Source: Methylophaga sp. OBS4 (GTDB taxonomy: Bacteria; Pseudomonadota; Gammaproteobacteria; Nitrosococcales; Methylophagaceae). Taken from it: 64,000 nucleotides of DNA. The stretch's first letter is position 1; every line of letters starts with the position of its first letter. The stretch is from positions 49,034-113,033 of the forward strand of contig NZ_JAPDMV010000002.1 in the NCBI RefSeq assembly GCF_026319305.1. The letters run 5' to 3'. The notes under the pieces were generated by a model. The model was not told where the DNA came from and did not search any database. It saw nothing but the letters and a program-made list of their open reading frames with translations. Positions 17,523 to 26,876 of the stretch are shown piece by piece. Made by a program: the position numbers and the translations under genes.

Positions 17523-18053
17523 TTATTTAACCTCTACTGCCGAAACAGAGGTATCCCGTTCGATGAACCCACCGCGTCCACTGGGAACAATCTCCTTCAA
17601 AGTTAACTCTGCTTCACTGATAGACAAGATCTTACCGTGATTTCTACCCATATAATTGCCATTTTGCACACGATGAATAACGCCATCTGGCGCCCGAACC
17701 AATGCCCAAATCTGTTCTTGTTCAAGAGTGCCGACAAATTGCAACTCTGATAACTCAAAGGCTTCCAGTGCCTCTTTGCGGCGATTGCTGTCAGGAGTGA
17801 TACCATTATCTGCAACAGGTGCAAGCTCTGGTTCAGAGACATCAATAACTGTAGGTACAAATGGATCTCTTAGTTTAGCCGCAGCATATTCAAACTTTTC
17901 ATAAGGTTTCATCACCGGAATAGGCGGTATATCTGATTTCTGCTGTGACTTGACCTTGGCCACATAAGCGCTGAGATCCTCTTTCTCATCCTGACACCCA
18001 CCAAGCAGGCTGAGCGCTATGACAATGATCGACAGTTTCAGTCTTTCATTCAT
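17523..18053 (-). CDS. pilP: Type IV pilus assembly lipoprotein PilP
   Basis: Inner-membrane lipoprotein, 176 residues, linking the PilN/PilO dimer to the secretin PilQ. A lipoprotein signal peptide ends in the lipobox LLGGC (Cys20). A flexible stretch follows, then the characteristic KLRDPFVP motif and a C-terminal beta-sandwich with LSELQFVGTLEQEQIWALV and VQNGNYMGRNHGKI. It lies between pilO and pilQ, as in Pseudomonas. Confidence 0.95.
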   Translation of the reverse strand: MNERLKLSIIVIALSLLGGCQDEKEDLSAYVAKVKSQQKSDIPPIPVMKPYEKFEYAAAKLRDPFVPTVIDVSEPELAPVADNGITPDSNRRKEALEAFELSELQFVGTLEQEQIWALVRAPDGVIHRVQNGNYMGRNHGKILSISEAELTLKEIVPSGRGGFIERDTSVSAVEVK

Positions 18054-18088
18054 AGTGATGCTTCCCTTTGTTTATCCCGTTTTGCATA

Positions 18089-18679
18089 TCAATCGTTCTT
18101 GTCATCATAGTAACGGTATGTTTTTGCCGTAATGTCCATGGTCATTTTGCCGGTTTTCTGGTTCAACGGCCCCATTTTGATATTGTGCAAAGTGACTATT
18201 CTGGGCAATGCGGCTATACCACTGACAAATTCCCCGAACTGGTGGTATGACCCCGTGACTTTCATCGTAATCGGCAGTTCCGCATAAAAATCCACCGGCC
18301 GCTCACCTTCGGGTTTGAATAATTCAAATTCCAGTCCATTGATCAAACCTGTACGGGAGATATCGACCAGCAAATCGGGTACTTCACTTTTTCTCGGCAA
18401 TTGTTCAAGCATGGAAGCAAACAGGACTCTCATTTCCGCCAGCTGTTCTTTGTAAGCCTCCAGGTTTACCGCCTTGGCCTGTTTGGTTTCAAATGTCGTT
18501 CTGAGCTGCACTTCTTTTTGTTCAAGGGATTCAAGCTCAGTTTTCTTGTCCTTAAGTATGTAGTAATAACCACCGCCCCACACCAAGGCACAAATAATTA
18601 CAACTGCTGCGATTTTTATCGGCAGCGGCCATTCACCACTTTCATTGAAATCGAGTTCGGTAATTGAAGACAATTCCAT
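18089..18679 (-). CDS. pilO: Type IV pilus inner-membrane protein PilO
   Basis: Bitopic protein, 196 residues: short cytoplasmic N-terminus, one membrane helix (~22-42, IAAVVIICALVWGGGYYYIL), a periplasmic coiled coil (~48-90), and a ferredoxin-like domain (YAELPITMKVTGSYHQFGEF). It dimerises with PilN and aligns the motor with the secretin. Its start overlaps the pilN stop by one base. Confidence 0.94.
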   Translation of the reverse strand: MELSSITELDFNESGEWPLPIKIAAVVIICALVWGGGYYYILKDKKTELESLEQKEVQLRTTFETKQAKAVNLEAYKEQLAEMRVLFASMLEQLPRKSEVPDLLVDISRTGLINGLEFELFKPEGERPVDFYAELPITMKVTGSYHQFGEFVSGIAALPRIVTLHNIKMGPLNQKTGKMTMDITAKTYRYYDDKND

Positions 18680-19242
18680 TATTGTTCTCCGTCTTCAGGT
18701 TTCGGGGCGGACTCGTTCACTTCGACAGTAAACTTCCTGATCGCATTATCACTTGTAGAGGTTCTTTGGATGACTTTGAGCCTTGACTCACCATATTCTT
18801 CATTGTCATCAATTTCGCGCATAAACACGGAAACCCGGGCATTCGACTGGGCAACACCATCAAAGCTGAGTGAATTTCCTGTCCGGGTCACTTTATCGAG
18901 GTGAACACCCTCCGGCACGATTCGTACCAGTGAGTCAAAAACCTTGACCACCTTGGGGCGGCTCTGCTGAAGCTCCTGGATCACTTGCATTCTGGCCAGA
19001 AGACGATCCCGTTGTTTTTCCAGATCGTTGATTTCTTTTATTTGCTTGTCCAGCTTACTGATTTCCTGTTGCAGGAAAGCATTACGCTGATTTTGTTCTT
19101 CAATAAGGCCATCGGCATACATCACAATCAGATAAAGCACAGCAGCTGCAAAAACAAGCCCTGCAACCAGTGCTATATAAAACCGCGTCTGTCTCTCCTG
19201 TCGGCGCTCTTCACGCCATGGCAACAAGTTAATGTGGGCCAT
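18679..19242 (-). CDS. pilN: Type IV pilus inner-membrane protein PilN
   Basis: 187 residues. The N-terminal MAHINLLPWREERR is the conserved INLLPWR peptide that docks onto cytoplasmic PilM. A membrane helix (~22-44) is followed by a coiled coil rich in Glu and Lys (~50-90) and a periplasmic domain. Its start overlaps the pilM stop by one base, so pilM-pilN-pilO are translationally coupled. Confidence 0.96.
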   Translation of the reverse strand: MAHINLLPWREERRQERQTRFYIALVAGLVFAAAVLYLIVMYADGLIEEQNQRNAFLQQEISKLDKQIKEINDLEKQRDRLLARMQVIQELQQSRPKVVKVFDSLVRIVPEGVHLDKVTRTGNSLSFDGVAQSNARVSVFMREIDDNEEYGESRLKVIQRTSTSDNAIRKFTVEVNESAPKPEDGEQ

Positions 19243-20300
19243 CAGTCAAAGCTCCTCATTGCCAGGCCGCAAGCAATCATCATCGATGGCGCATCATTGC
19301 TCAAAGCCTGTATTTTCACTCTCGGTCCCAGCACCATGTCTGAAAAAGGATTAGCCACTGAGGTAGAGGTACCGGTTTCTTCTTCAATCATGGCATCCAC
19401 GCCTTTAATTGAGGCGCAGCCACCAGCAAGGATGATATGGTCGATCGACTGGTATTGGGTAGATGCAGAGAAAAAGAATTGCAGAGCACGGGTGACGGTC
19501 ATCGTCATGGCTCTTTTGAAAGGCTCCAGCACCTTCGGACCGTAATCATCGGGCAAGCTGCCATCTTTCTTAGCCCGGCCAGCTTCCTGATAAGACATGC
19601 CATAATGACGCTCGATATCTTCGGTCAGCATGCGCCCGCCAAAGGTTTGTTCGCGGGTAAATACGATTTTGCCATCAACTAAAACATGAAGTGTGGTGAC
19701 CGTAGCACCGACATCTGCCACGGCAACAGTCAGTCCCTGACCATGATGAGGCAATTGTTGGGCTATGAGTCCAAACGCGTTTTCCATGGTATAAGCCTCT
19801 ACATCCACCAGCATCGGCTTCAATCCAGCTTTTTCAACCACTTCGGTACGCGCATCCACATTTTCACGGCGGGAGGCAGCCAGCAACACATTCACTGCTT
19901 CAACATCTGCGGATGAAGTGCCTAGAACCTCGAAATCAAGCCTGACTTCTTCCAGTGGATAAGGTATGTAGTTTTCGGCTTCAAGCAGCACATTTTCTTC
20001 CAGCTCCCTCTCTGACAGCGAAGCGGGAAAAGAAACTGTCTTGGTAATGGCGGAGTTAGCCGACACCGCGACTGCGGCTTCTTTTGCTTTAGTTCCGGAG
20101 CGCTTGATAGCACGTCGTATTGCACCAGCCACTTCATCCCGGTTTTCGATACGGCTCTCTACAACCGCATTAACAGGTAACGGCTCAACGGCATAGGACT
20201 CAACAGTATATCTTTCCCCTTTCTTGTTGAGTTCAAGTACTTTCACCACCGATGAACTAATGTCGATCCCTAACAAAGGGGATTTTTTTTGTCCGAACAT
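19242..20300 (-). CDS. pilM: Type IV pilus assembly ATPase-like protein PilM
   Basis: Cytoplasmic actin/FtsA-like protein, 352 residues, that binds ATP and the N-terminal tail of PilN. Typical blocks are LLGIDISSSVVKVLEL (phosphate-1 loop), ENYIPYPLEEVRLDFEVLG, VAVADVGATVTTLHVL (phosphate-2) and IILAGGCASIKGVDAMIEEE (adenosine). First gene of pilMNOPQ and divergent from the PBP1a gene, the common arrangement in gammaproteobacteria. Confidence 0.96.
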   Translation of the reverse strand: MFGQKKSPLLGIDISSSVVKVLELNKKGERYTVESYAVEPLPVNAVVESRIENRDEVAGAIRRAIKRSGTKAKEAAVAVSANSAITKTVSFPASLSERELEENVLLEAENYIPYPLEEVRLDFEVLGTSSADVEAVNVLLAASRRENVDARTEVVEKAGLKPMLVDVEAYTMENAFGLIAQQLPHHGQGLTVAVADVGATVTTLHVLVDGKIVFTREQTFGGRMLTEDIERHYGMSYQEAGRAKKDGSLPDDYGPKVLEPFKRAMTMTVTRALQFFFSASTQYQSIDHIILAGGCASIKGVDAMIEEETGTSTSVANPFSDMVLGPRVKIQALSNDAPSMMIACGLAMRSFD

Positions 20301-20362
20301 CTATCGCCTCAATTCCCGTTGAACCAATCGTAAGAGATTCACTTAGCCCTATTAGTTAAAGT

Positions 20363-20390
20363 AGTTTATTAAGAATATAATTAATGTCAA
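20363..20390 (-). promoter_or_regulatory. Candidate sigma-70 promoter of pilMNOPQ
   Basis: Read on the minus strand, a perfect -35 TTGACA (complement of 20385-20390) is followed after 16 bases by TAAACT (complement of 20363-20368), which matches the -10 consensus at four of six positions. The start would lie ~55 bases before the pilM ATG. Confidence 0.55.
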
Positions 20391-20428
20391 CAAAAAACAC
20401 AACAACGCGAAGGGTTTGAATTGATCCA

Positions 20429-20457
20429 CTGTTATTATTCACGCCTTTATATATACT
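20429..20457 (+). promoter_or_regulatory. Weak candidate promoter of the PBP1a gene
   Basis: A TATACT -10 (20452-20457) lies 17 bases after CTGTTA (20429-20434), a three-of-six -35. The surrounding stretch is AT-rich, so alternative registers such as TATATA at 20450 are possible. The predicted start is ~28 bases before the ATG at 20492. Confidence 0.35.
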
Positions 20458-20491
20458 CTAGTGACTCTTTTTTTGCGAATTTAATCTCCCA

Positions 20492-22873
20492 ATGTTTCAA
20501 CTCAGTCGTCAGATATTAAAATTTATCATAGCCTTATCCATAGTCTTTATCATAGCTACTGCCGCCGTTTATTTTTTACTGGCTCCCAAGCTACCGGATA
20601 CCAACACGCTTAAAGAAACGCAGTTGCAGATCCCCTTGCGTATCTTCAGCTCAGAAGGCCTGTTAATGGCTGAGTTCGGCGAGAAAAGACGTATTCCTGT
20701 TGAATATCAGGATATCCCTCAATCCATGATTGAGGCCTTTCTTGCAGCAGAAGATGATCGTTTTTACCAACATCCGGGAGTAGATTATCAGGGTATCTTG
20801 CGGGCGGTATATTCGCTGCTGACAACCGGCTCTAAAACTCAGGGCGGTAGCACTATCACCATGCAGGTCGCCCGCAATTTCTTTCTATCTAAAGAAAAAA
20901 CCTATCTGCGCAAAATCAACGAAATCATCCTGGCGCTGGAAATGGAACAAGTGCTTAGCAAGGAAGAAATTCTTACGCTCTATTTAAATAAAATCTATCT
21001 CGGCAATCGGGCTTATGGGGTAGGTGCGGCGGCGAACGTCTATTACGGTCGGCCGCTGAGCGAACTGACGTTAGCCGAAATGGCGATGATTGCCGGCCTT
21101 CCCAAGGCCCCTTCCAAGTTCAACCCCATAATCAACCCGGAACGGGCCATGATCCGCCGCAATTATGTACTACACCGTATGTGGGAGGTTGGTTACATTA
21201 ATGAAAAACAATATATCGAAGCCAGTCAAGCGCCTGTCTCTGCCTTATATCACGGGCCTGAGATAGAAGTTTACGCGCCCTATGTTGCTGAAATGGTTCG
21301 CACCAAGTTAATTGAAGATTTTGGTGAAGATGCTTATACCAACGGTTTTAACGTATACACAACCATCCGGGCTGAACACCAACGAACGGCTAATCAGTCA
21401 TTACAAACTGCATTATTGGCTTACGACCGCAGACATGGCTATCGCGGCCCGGTTGAAAACATTAAAGTTGACGAAAACAGCAGCGAAGAAATTCTGGAAG
21501 AACTACTCGGAAAATTCGACGCTATTGGGCCGTTGAAACCCGCTATCGTAACTGATGTCAGCAAAGACAGTGCTTCTGTTTACATCAAAAAGCATGGCTT
21601 TGTAACACTGAGTCTGGCCTCAATGAAGTGGGCACAGAAACAGCTCAGCACCAACAGTCGCGGCGCTGTACCCAAGCAGGCCGCAGATGTTGTGAAGACC
21701 GGGGATGTTATCAGAGTCGAAAAACTGACTGCAGACAACTGGCAGCTGGCGCAACTTCCACAAGCTGAAGGCGCTCTAATTGCAGTTGCTCCTTATGATG
21801 GCGCGGTAACGGCCCTCAATGGCGGATTTGAATTCTTCCAGAATAAATTCAACCGCGTCACACAATCACGGCGCCAACCCGGTTCGGGGTTTAAACCGTT
21901 TATCTACTCCGCAGCCCTGGAGAAAGGCTACACCCCTGCCAGTATCATTAACGATGCACCGGTTGTATTTGATGATCCGGGCCTGGAAAATGTCTGGCGA
22001 CCGGAAAACTACAGTGGGCAGTTCTACGGTCCCACTCGTCTGAGGGAAGCACTGATACATTCCAGAAATCTGGTATCTATTCGTTTGTTACGGGATATCG
22101 GTGCCAAATATGCTGTTGATTATGCTCAGAAATTTGGTTTCGACCCCAATCAACTGCATAGCAATCTCTCGCTCGCCTTAGGCAGTGGCAGTGCCGCCCC
22201 CTGGGATATGGCACGGGCTTATTCTGCACTTGCAAACGGAGGCTACCGTATAGAACCCTATCTGGTGCAACGTGTTGTCGATGCAAATGGTAACACCCTT
22301 ATGCAGGCACAGCCCCACACAGTCTGTGAAACGTGTTTGCCGGATGAAGTCGACCTGGACTCTGCTGCTTTCAAACCGGCTCAGCGTATTATGACGCCAC
22401 AAAACAACTACATCATGAACAGCTTACTCAGGGACGTTGTCAGATACGGCACAGGACGTAAAGCCATGAGTCTGGGTAGAAATGATCTGGCCGGCAAGAC
22501 CGGGACGACTAACGATCAGGTCGACGCCTGGTTTAACGGCTTTCATCCCGAGTTGGTCGCCATCAGTTGGGTAGGCTTTGATACTCCGCGCTCACTGGGT
22601 CATTATGAAACAGGTGGCCGTGCAGCTTTGCCTATGTGGATAGACTTTATGAAAGAGGCATTGAAAGGTCTGCCGGAAGAGTCGCTGGAACCACCGGTAG
22701 ATATGGTCACTGTCAGAATCGATCCGGCAACAGGACTACTGGCAAGACCGGAAGCAGTTGATGCAATCTATGAGACATTCCGTCAGGAACATGTACCCAC
22801 CGAAATGGCACCAGCCGCCGGTCAGGGGTATGCGGGTGACAGCGGCGCGGCACCTGTCATCGATTTGTTCTAA
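20492..22873 (+). CDS. mrcA: Penicillin-binding protein 1A (class A, bifunctional)
   Basis: Polymerises lipid II and cross-links peptides in the periplasm. 793 residues with an N-terminal membrane anchor (~10-31). The GT51 glycosyltransferase domain has EDDRFYQHPGVDYQG with the catalytic Glu at 87, GGSTITMQVARNFFL, and LYLNKIYLGNRAYGVGAAA. An OB-like insert (~320-430) precedes the transpeptidase domain: SGFK (SxxK, ~464-467), SRN (SxN) and KTGTT (KTG, ~668). The divergent partner is pilM, the usual neighbour of ponA/mrcA. Confidence 0.96.
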   Translation: MFQLSRQILKFIIALSIVFIIATAAVYFLLAPKLPDTNTLKETQLQIPLRIFSSEGLLMAEFGEKRRIPVEYQDIPQSMIEAFLAAEDDRFYQHPGVDYQGILRAVYSLLTTGSKTQGGSTITMQVARNFFLSKEKTYLRKINEIILALEMEQVLSKEEILTLYLNKIYLGNRAYGVGAAANVYYGRPLSELTLAEMAMIAGLPKAPSKFNPIINPERAMIRRNYVLHRMWEVGYINEKQYIEASQAPVSALYHGPEIEVYAPYVAEMVRTKLIEDFGEDAYTNGFNVYTTIRAEHQRTANQSLQTALLAYDRRHGYRGPVENIKVDENSSEEILEELLGKFDAIGPLKPAIVTDVSKDSASVYIKKHGFVTLSLASMKWAQKQLSTNSRGAVPKQAADVVKTGDVIRVEKLTADNWQLAQLPQAEGALIAVAPYDGAVTALNGGFEFFQNKFNRVTQSRRQPGSGFKPFIYSAALEKGYTPASIINDAPVVFDDPGLENVWRPENYSGQFYGPTRLREALIHSRNLVSIRLLRDIGAKYAVDYAQKFGFDPNQLHSNLSLALGSGSAAPWDMARAYSALANGGYRIEPYLVQRVVDANGNTLMQAQPHTVCETCLPDEVDLDSAAFKPAQRIMTPQNNYIMNSLLRDVVRYGTGRKAMSLGRNDLAGKTGTTNDQVDAWFNGFHPELVAISWVGFDTPRSLGHYETGGRAALPMWIDFMKEALKGLPEESLEPPVDMVTVRIDPATGLLARPEAVDAIYETFRQEHVPTEMAPAAGQGYAGDSGAAPVIDLF

Positions 22874-22997
22874 GGGATTGTATATAAACGCCCCAGTGAA
22901 CCGCTACCTGGCTCTGATTTGGAACGACTTGCAACCTGCCCTGCGGAAAAGCAGTCCTCTTCGCTACAATTATTGAGGAACTGCAAACAGGCTCATA

Positions 22998-24491
22998 TCA
23001 ACGGATTATTTTCGCGTTCTGCCCCGGCTTCAGTTCGGCATCGGGATAATCACCGTTCAACAGGCGTAACTGCTGCAACGGACTATTACTGATCCGCGAG
23101 GTGCCGGCCCATTTGGCATAACTGTCATCTTTGTTGACAGTCACAATATCAATCTTCAGTTCCCTTGCCAGTTCGATCTCTTCATCCCGCAGGCTATGCA
23201 GACTGTTGATGGTATCCAGGATATCGTTATCGAATTGACCAAATTCACGGCTGTTTTTACTGCTGCCCAAGAAGATAAAAGCCTGATCACGCAAATAAAC
23301 TACGCCAACTCGCAGAGGCCTATTCTGATGTGTAGTCAGCCCGGTATACCCCTCCAGGCCATGGTTACTGAGGGTACGGCCTGAGCGGAGATCATCAATC
23401 TTCAAGCGCTGTTGAATGAACTGCTGGGGTGTCAGCTTGCGATTGATATCGGCGGCCCCCATCTCTATCAAGGCCTTACCTTCAGGAGCGATAGCCTGGA
23501 GACTGTCCGGATTATTATTGATATGCCAGTTCGGCGGGAAATCCAGTGAAAAACGCATCGACAAGTGATAAAAATGATTATCAGAGCGAATGCCCTGATC
23601 TTCACTGTCGCCAAAAGTCATGCCCCTGATTTTCTGTAAATAGGCATCCCGCAAAACCTGACCATTCTGCGCACTGATATACTGATCAGCCGCAGAGACC
23701 ACCTGTTGTAAGCGTGTGTCATTATCGGGATGGCTGGCAAACAGACCATGATAACCCTGATAGTCTCTGCCCTGTTTCTTGGCTTCTGCAGCCGCAAAGG
23801 TTTCCTGGTCTTTTAACACACTGATAACATCAATCATGGCATGTGGCGTATAGCCGGCACGCGCCAGATATTCAGCGCCCAGTCTATCTGACTCCAGCTC
23901 ATGCTCACGGCCATAGCCGCTCAGCAGCGCTCCGCCCAAAATATTAAACAGGTTTTGCGAGCCGCTGGCTCTTAGTTCCGGGAATAAAATAGCGCCCAGT
24001 GTATAACCCAGGTTTGCCGCCTGCGCCGCGCTCTGTTGTCTCACCCCGTGACGGGCGGTAACGTGCCCGATTTCATGCCCCAATACAGCAGCCAGCTCGG
24101 CTTCTGAGTTCAGGTAGGCCATCAGGCCACGGGTAATATAGATATAGCCGCCAGGCAGGGCAAAAGCATTAATAACCGGCGTGTCGAGTACCGTAAAACG
24201 GTATATCAAATCATCACGATGGCTGACGGCAGCCAGCTTTTCCCCGACCGACTGTACATAGGCCTGTAAAACCTCGTCATCATAACGGCCGTATTCAGCA
24301 ATGATCTTGGGGTGATAATCGCGACCAATTGCCAGCTCTTTATCCTCGCCGAACAGGACAAAATCCTGCTCACCGGTAACCGGATTCTGAGCACAACCAG
24401 CCAACCCCATAAACAACAAAGCCCCCACCAACAGGCAGAGGCTTCGAAATCTGTCGTGACTTGTACAACCTTGTACGAACACGTTAAGCAT
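22998..24491 (-). CDS. M48-family zinc metalloprotease lipoprotein (BepA/YfgC-like)
   Basis: Periplasmic metalloprotease of ~497 residues. A lipoprotein signal (CLLVGALLFMGLAGC) gives lipidation at the Cys. The Zn site is GHEIGHVTARHGV (HEXXH near 139-143), with the third ligand expected in the ELESDRLGAEYLARAGY stretch. The C-terminal half (~260-497) is an extension after the peptidase domain with no TPR pattern I can recognise. BepA-type enzymes degrade stalled outer-membrane proteins such as LptD. I chose ATG 24491 over the in-frame TTG at 24497. Confidence 0.85.
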   Translation of the reverse strand: MLNVFVQGCTSHDRFRSLCLLVGALLFMGLAGCAQNPVTGEQDFVLFGEDKELAIGRDYHPKIIAEYGRYDDEVLQAYVQSVGEKLAAVSHRDDLIYRFTVLDTPVINAFALPGGYIYITRGLMAYLNSEAELAAVLGHEIGHVTARHGVRQQSAAQAANLGYTLGAILFPELRASGSQNLFNILGGALLSGYGREHELESDRLGAEYLARAGYTPHAMIDVISVLKDQETFAAAEAKKQGRDYQGYHGLFASHPDNDTRLQQVVSAADQYISAQNGQVLRDAYLQKIRGMTFGDSEDQGIRSDNHFYHLSMRFSLDFPPNWHINNNPDSLQAIAPEGKALIEMGAADINRKLTPQQFIQQRLKIDDLRSGRTLSNHGLEGYTGLTTHQNRPLRVGVVYLRDQAFIFLGSSKNSREFGQFDNDILDTINSLHSLRDEEIELARELKIDIVTVNKDDSYAKWAGTSRISNSPLQQLRLLNGDYPDAELKPGQNAKIIR

Positions 24492-24521
24492 AATCAAACC
24501 ATAAAGTCTGGTTCCGTCAGC

Positions 24522-24722
24522 TTATTTACCGTATTTCTGACGGAATTTGTCTACACGCCCCGCCGTATCCAGCATTTTCTGCTTGCCGGTATAGAACGGA
24601 TGACATTCTGAGCACACATCCAGAGTCAAGTCTGAAGTGCGTGTAGAGCGAGTTTTAAAGGTGTTACCACAGCTGCAGGTAACATTGATCTCGGTGTAAT
24701 CTGGATGGATATCCGCTTTCAT
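24522..24722 (-). CDS. rpmE: Ribosomal protein L31, zinc-binding form
   Basis: 66-residue large-subunit protein. Four cysteines, C16 and C18 in TCSCGN and C37 and C40 in [14 protein letters not shown], show it is the zinc-binding (C+) form rather than the zinc-free paralogue induced under zinc limitation. MKADIHPDY is the standard N-terminus. It stands alone between the methyltransferase and the M48 protease gene, with its own promoter upstream. Confidence 0.97.
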   Translation of the reverse strand: MKADIHPDYTEINVTCSCGNTFKTRSTRTSDLTLDVCSECHPFYTGKQKMLDTAGRVDKFRQKYGK

Positions 24723-24794
24723 ATCTGTACTCGTTAAATGTATGTTTGCAAAAATCTCGCTCTAACCACAGGTTATGAGCTTTTGAACCGCGTT

Positions 24795-24823
24795 ATTCTA
24801 TAGATCAAGCCGCCGGCTAGCAA
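24795..24823 (-). promoter_or_regulatory. Candidate sigma-70 promoter of rpmE
   Basis: On the minus strand, TTGCTA (complement of 24818-24823) is followed by a 17-base spacer and TAGAAT (complement of 24795-24800), matching the consensus at four and five of six positions. The leader to the rpmE ATG would be ~65 bases. Confidence 0.55.
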
Positions 24824-24830
24824 GTTTATT

Positions 24831-25412
24831 TCAAGCCATAGGCTTCTCTGCCACCAGCATAGCCTGATTGCGCCAGCCCGAATCACGCTGTCCCAGCAAT
24901 GACTCTTCACGATAAACTCTTACCTTAAGACCGGCAAACATCCGCAACAGTTCATTATCAGCCAACAAATAATCCGGATTTTTGGGCCCCACTTCACTGA
25001 CCTTATCCTGACAGAACGTTTGATAAAACAGCAAACCTCCCGGTTTCAATGCAGCGGCCAGATCAGCGGCTATATCTCTGACCAGAAAATGACTCACCAG
25101 CAATACATTGACCGACTGCTTGTCCGGAGGGAACCGGATCACATCTCTGACCTCGGTTCGGATTTTGAGCACTTGCTGGCTGGCCAGTTGTTGCAGTTTG
25201 GCAATCGCTACCGGCGAGACGTCCCAGCTCAGCACATCAAGTCCGCTCTGAGCGAGCAAGAGGCTGTTCCCCCCCAGGCCACAGGCCAAATCAAGTGCAA
25301 CGCCCTTAGCGGGCAGCAAGTGCCGATTCTGAACCAACACCTCTGCAGCCTGAGGCAAGCCAGGTGTTTTATCCGTATAAATCTGATCCCATTTTTGCTG
25401 TTCAGTATTCAT
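24831..25412 (-). CDS. Class I SAM-dependent methyltransferase (TehB/UbiE-like)
   Basis: 193-residue cytoplasmic methyltransferase. SAM-binding motif I is ALDLACGLGGNSLLLAQ (~39-55), followed by the acidic residue after the second strand in VLSWDVSP and by VLLVSHFLVRD (motif IV region). GGLLFYQTFCQDKVSEVGPKN resembles the TehB-type C-terminal part. The substrate cannot be told from sequence. The gene starts directly after trkH on the same strand, its ATG one base beyond the trkH stop, so it is probably co-transcribed. Confidence 0.8.
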   Translation of the reverse strand: MNTEQQKWDQIYTDKTPGLPQAAEVLVQNRHLLPAKGVALDLACGLGGNSLLLAQSGLDVLSWDVSPVAIAKLQQLASQQVLKIRTEVRDVIRFPPDKQSVNVLLVSHFLVRDIAADLAAALKPGGLLFYQTFCQDKVSEVGPKNPDYLLADNELLRMFAGLKVRVYREESLLGQRDSGWRNQAMLVAEKPMA

Positions 25413-26864
25413 CTAACGCCTCCAGAATGCGGGCGTCAATACAACCAGCAAGGTGAATATCTCCAACCGTCCCAGCAACATAGCCATGCACAGTATCCAT
25501 TTCGAAGGCGAATTAATATCACCAAAATTGGCGCCTACCTCCCCCAGGCCCGGCCCCAGGTTGTTGAGACAGGCCGTCACCGCTGAAAACGAGGTCACCA
25601 CATCAAGCCCGGTCGACATCAGGAGTAAATGCATAATGCTGAAACAAAAGACATACATCGCAAAGAAACCCCATACCGCACCGACGACATTCGCCGGCAA
25701 GGCTTTGCCATTCACTTTGATGGCAAATATGGCATTGGGATGGATCAATCGTAACACCTCACGATAGCCCTGCTTGAACAGCAGCATGATCCGAATCACC
25801 TTGATACCACCACCAGTAGAAAATGCGCAACCACCGATATAACTGGTCATCAGCAGCAAAATCGGCAAAAAACCCGGCCATAAATAATAATCCGTAGTGG
25901 TAAACCCCGCTGTCGTACCAATCGACACCGTCTGAAAAATACCCTGATGAATGGCCGTCCAGGGATTGTCGAAGGTATTCGTGAAATACAGATAACCGCA
26001 GGTGACTATTGAGATTAGCAGCATAATGCCCAGAAAAACTTTTAATTCAGAATCACTCAGGTAATGGCGGATGCTGCGGTGCCGCCAGGCAAGGAAATGC
26101 AGGGAAAAATTCATTCCTGACACCAGCATGAACGCCACGGTGACCATTTCAATCGTGGCACTATTAAAGAACCCCATACTGGCGTCATGTGTCGAAAAAC
26201 CACCGATGGCAACGGTAGAGAAACTGTGGCCTATAGCGTCAAACCAGCTCATGCCCGCCCAGTGGAAAGCCAGCGCACAGGCAATAGTCAAGGATAAGTA
26301 GATATACCAGAGCGCTTTTGCTGTTTCGGTAATACGCGGGGTCAGTTTCGCATCTTTCATCGGCCCCGGTGTTTCGGCGCGGTAAAGCTGCATACCCCCG
26401 ACGCCCAGTAAAGGCAGAATCGCGACTGCCAATACCACAATCCCCATTCCCCCCAACCATTGCAGGAACTGCCGGTAAAACAGCACCGCTTCCGGCAAGG
26501 TATCGAGTCCGGTCAACACGGTGGCGCCGGTAGTGGTCAGCCCCGACATCGACTCGAACACCGCATCGGTGAAAGACATTTCCGGCACAGCGGTCAGAAA
26601 AAACGGCAGAGAACCGGCGAAACCCAATGCCATCCAGAACATGACTACCACGATAAAACCATCGCGTATTTTCAATTCCTTACGATGCTTACGGGCCGAC
26701 AGCCAGAACAGCAACCCTGTCACTAACAGCAATACAAACGCCGTCAAAAACGCTTCACCGGCACCATCCTGGTAATACCAGGACACCAGTACCGGCGGCA
26801 GCATAGTGATGCTGAACAGCGACAGCAGAATCCCCAAAATGCGCTGAATGGTCAGAAGTTGCAT
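25413..26864 (-). CDS. trkH: Trk/Ktr potassium uptake protein, membrane subunit
   Basis: 483-residue K+ translocating subunit of the Trk system, inner membrane, with ten or so transmembrane helices forming four M1-P-M2 repeats. Selectivity-filter-type segments are SGLTTTGATVLTGLD, VAIGGFSTHD, SIGTTAGFTTTDYYLW and ACLNNLGPGLGEVG; each carries the expected glycine. The N-terminus MQLLTIQRILGILLSLFS is typical of TrkH. The gating partner TrkA is not in the window. It lies downstream of lnt in the same direction. Confidence 0.93.
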   Translation of the reverse strand: MQLLTIQRILGILLSLFSITMLPPVLVSWYYQDGAGEAFLTAFVLLLVTGLLFWLSARKHRKELKIRDGFIVVVMFWMALGFAGSLPFFLTAVPEMSFTDAVFESMSGLTTTGATVLTGLDTLPEAVLFYRQFLQWLGGMGIVVLAVAILPLLGVGGMQLYRAETPGPMKDAKLTPRITETAKALWYIYLSLTIACALAFHWAGMSWFDAIGHSFSTVAIGGFSTHDASMGFFNSATIEMVTVAFMLVSGMNFSLHFLAWRHRSIRHYLSDSELKVFLGIMLLISIVTCGYLYFTNTFDNPWTAIHQGIFQTVSIGTTAGFTTTDYYLWPGFLPILLLMTSYIGGCAFSTGGGIKVIRIMLLFKQGYREVLRLIHPNAIFAIKVNGKALPANVVGAVWGFFAMYVFCFSIMHLLLMSTGLDVVTSFSAVTACLNNLGPGLGEVGANFGDINSPSKWILCMAMLLGRLEIFTLLVVLTPAFWRR

Positions 26865-26876
26865 TGATATGTCATG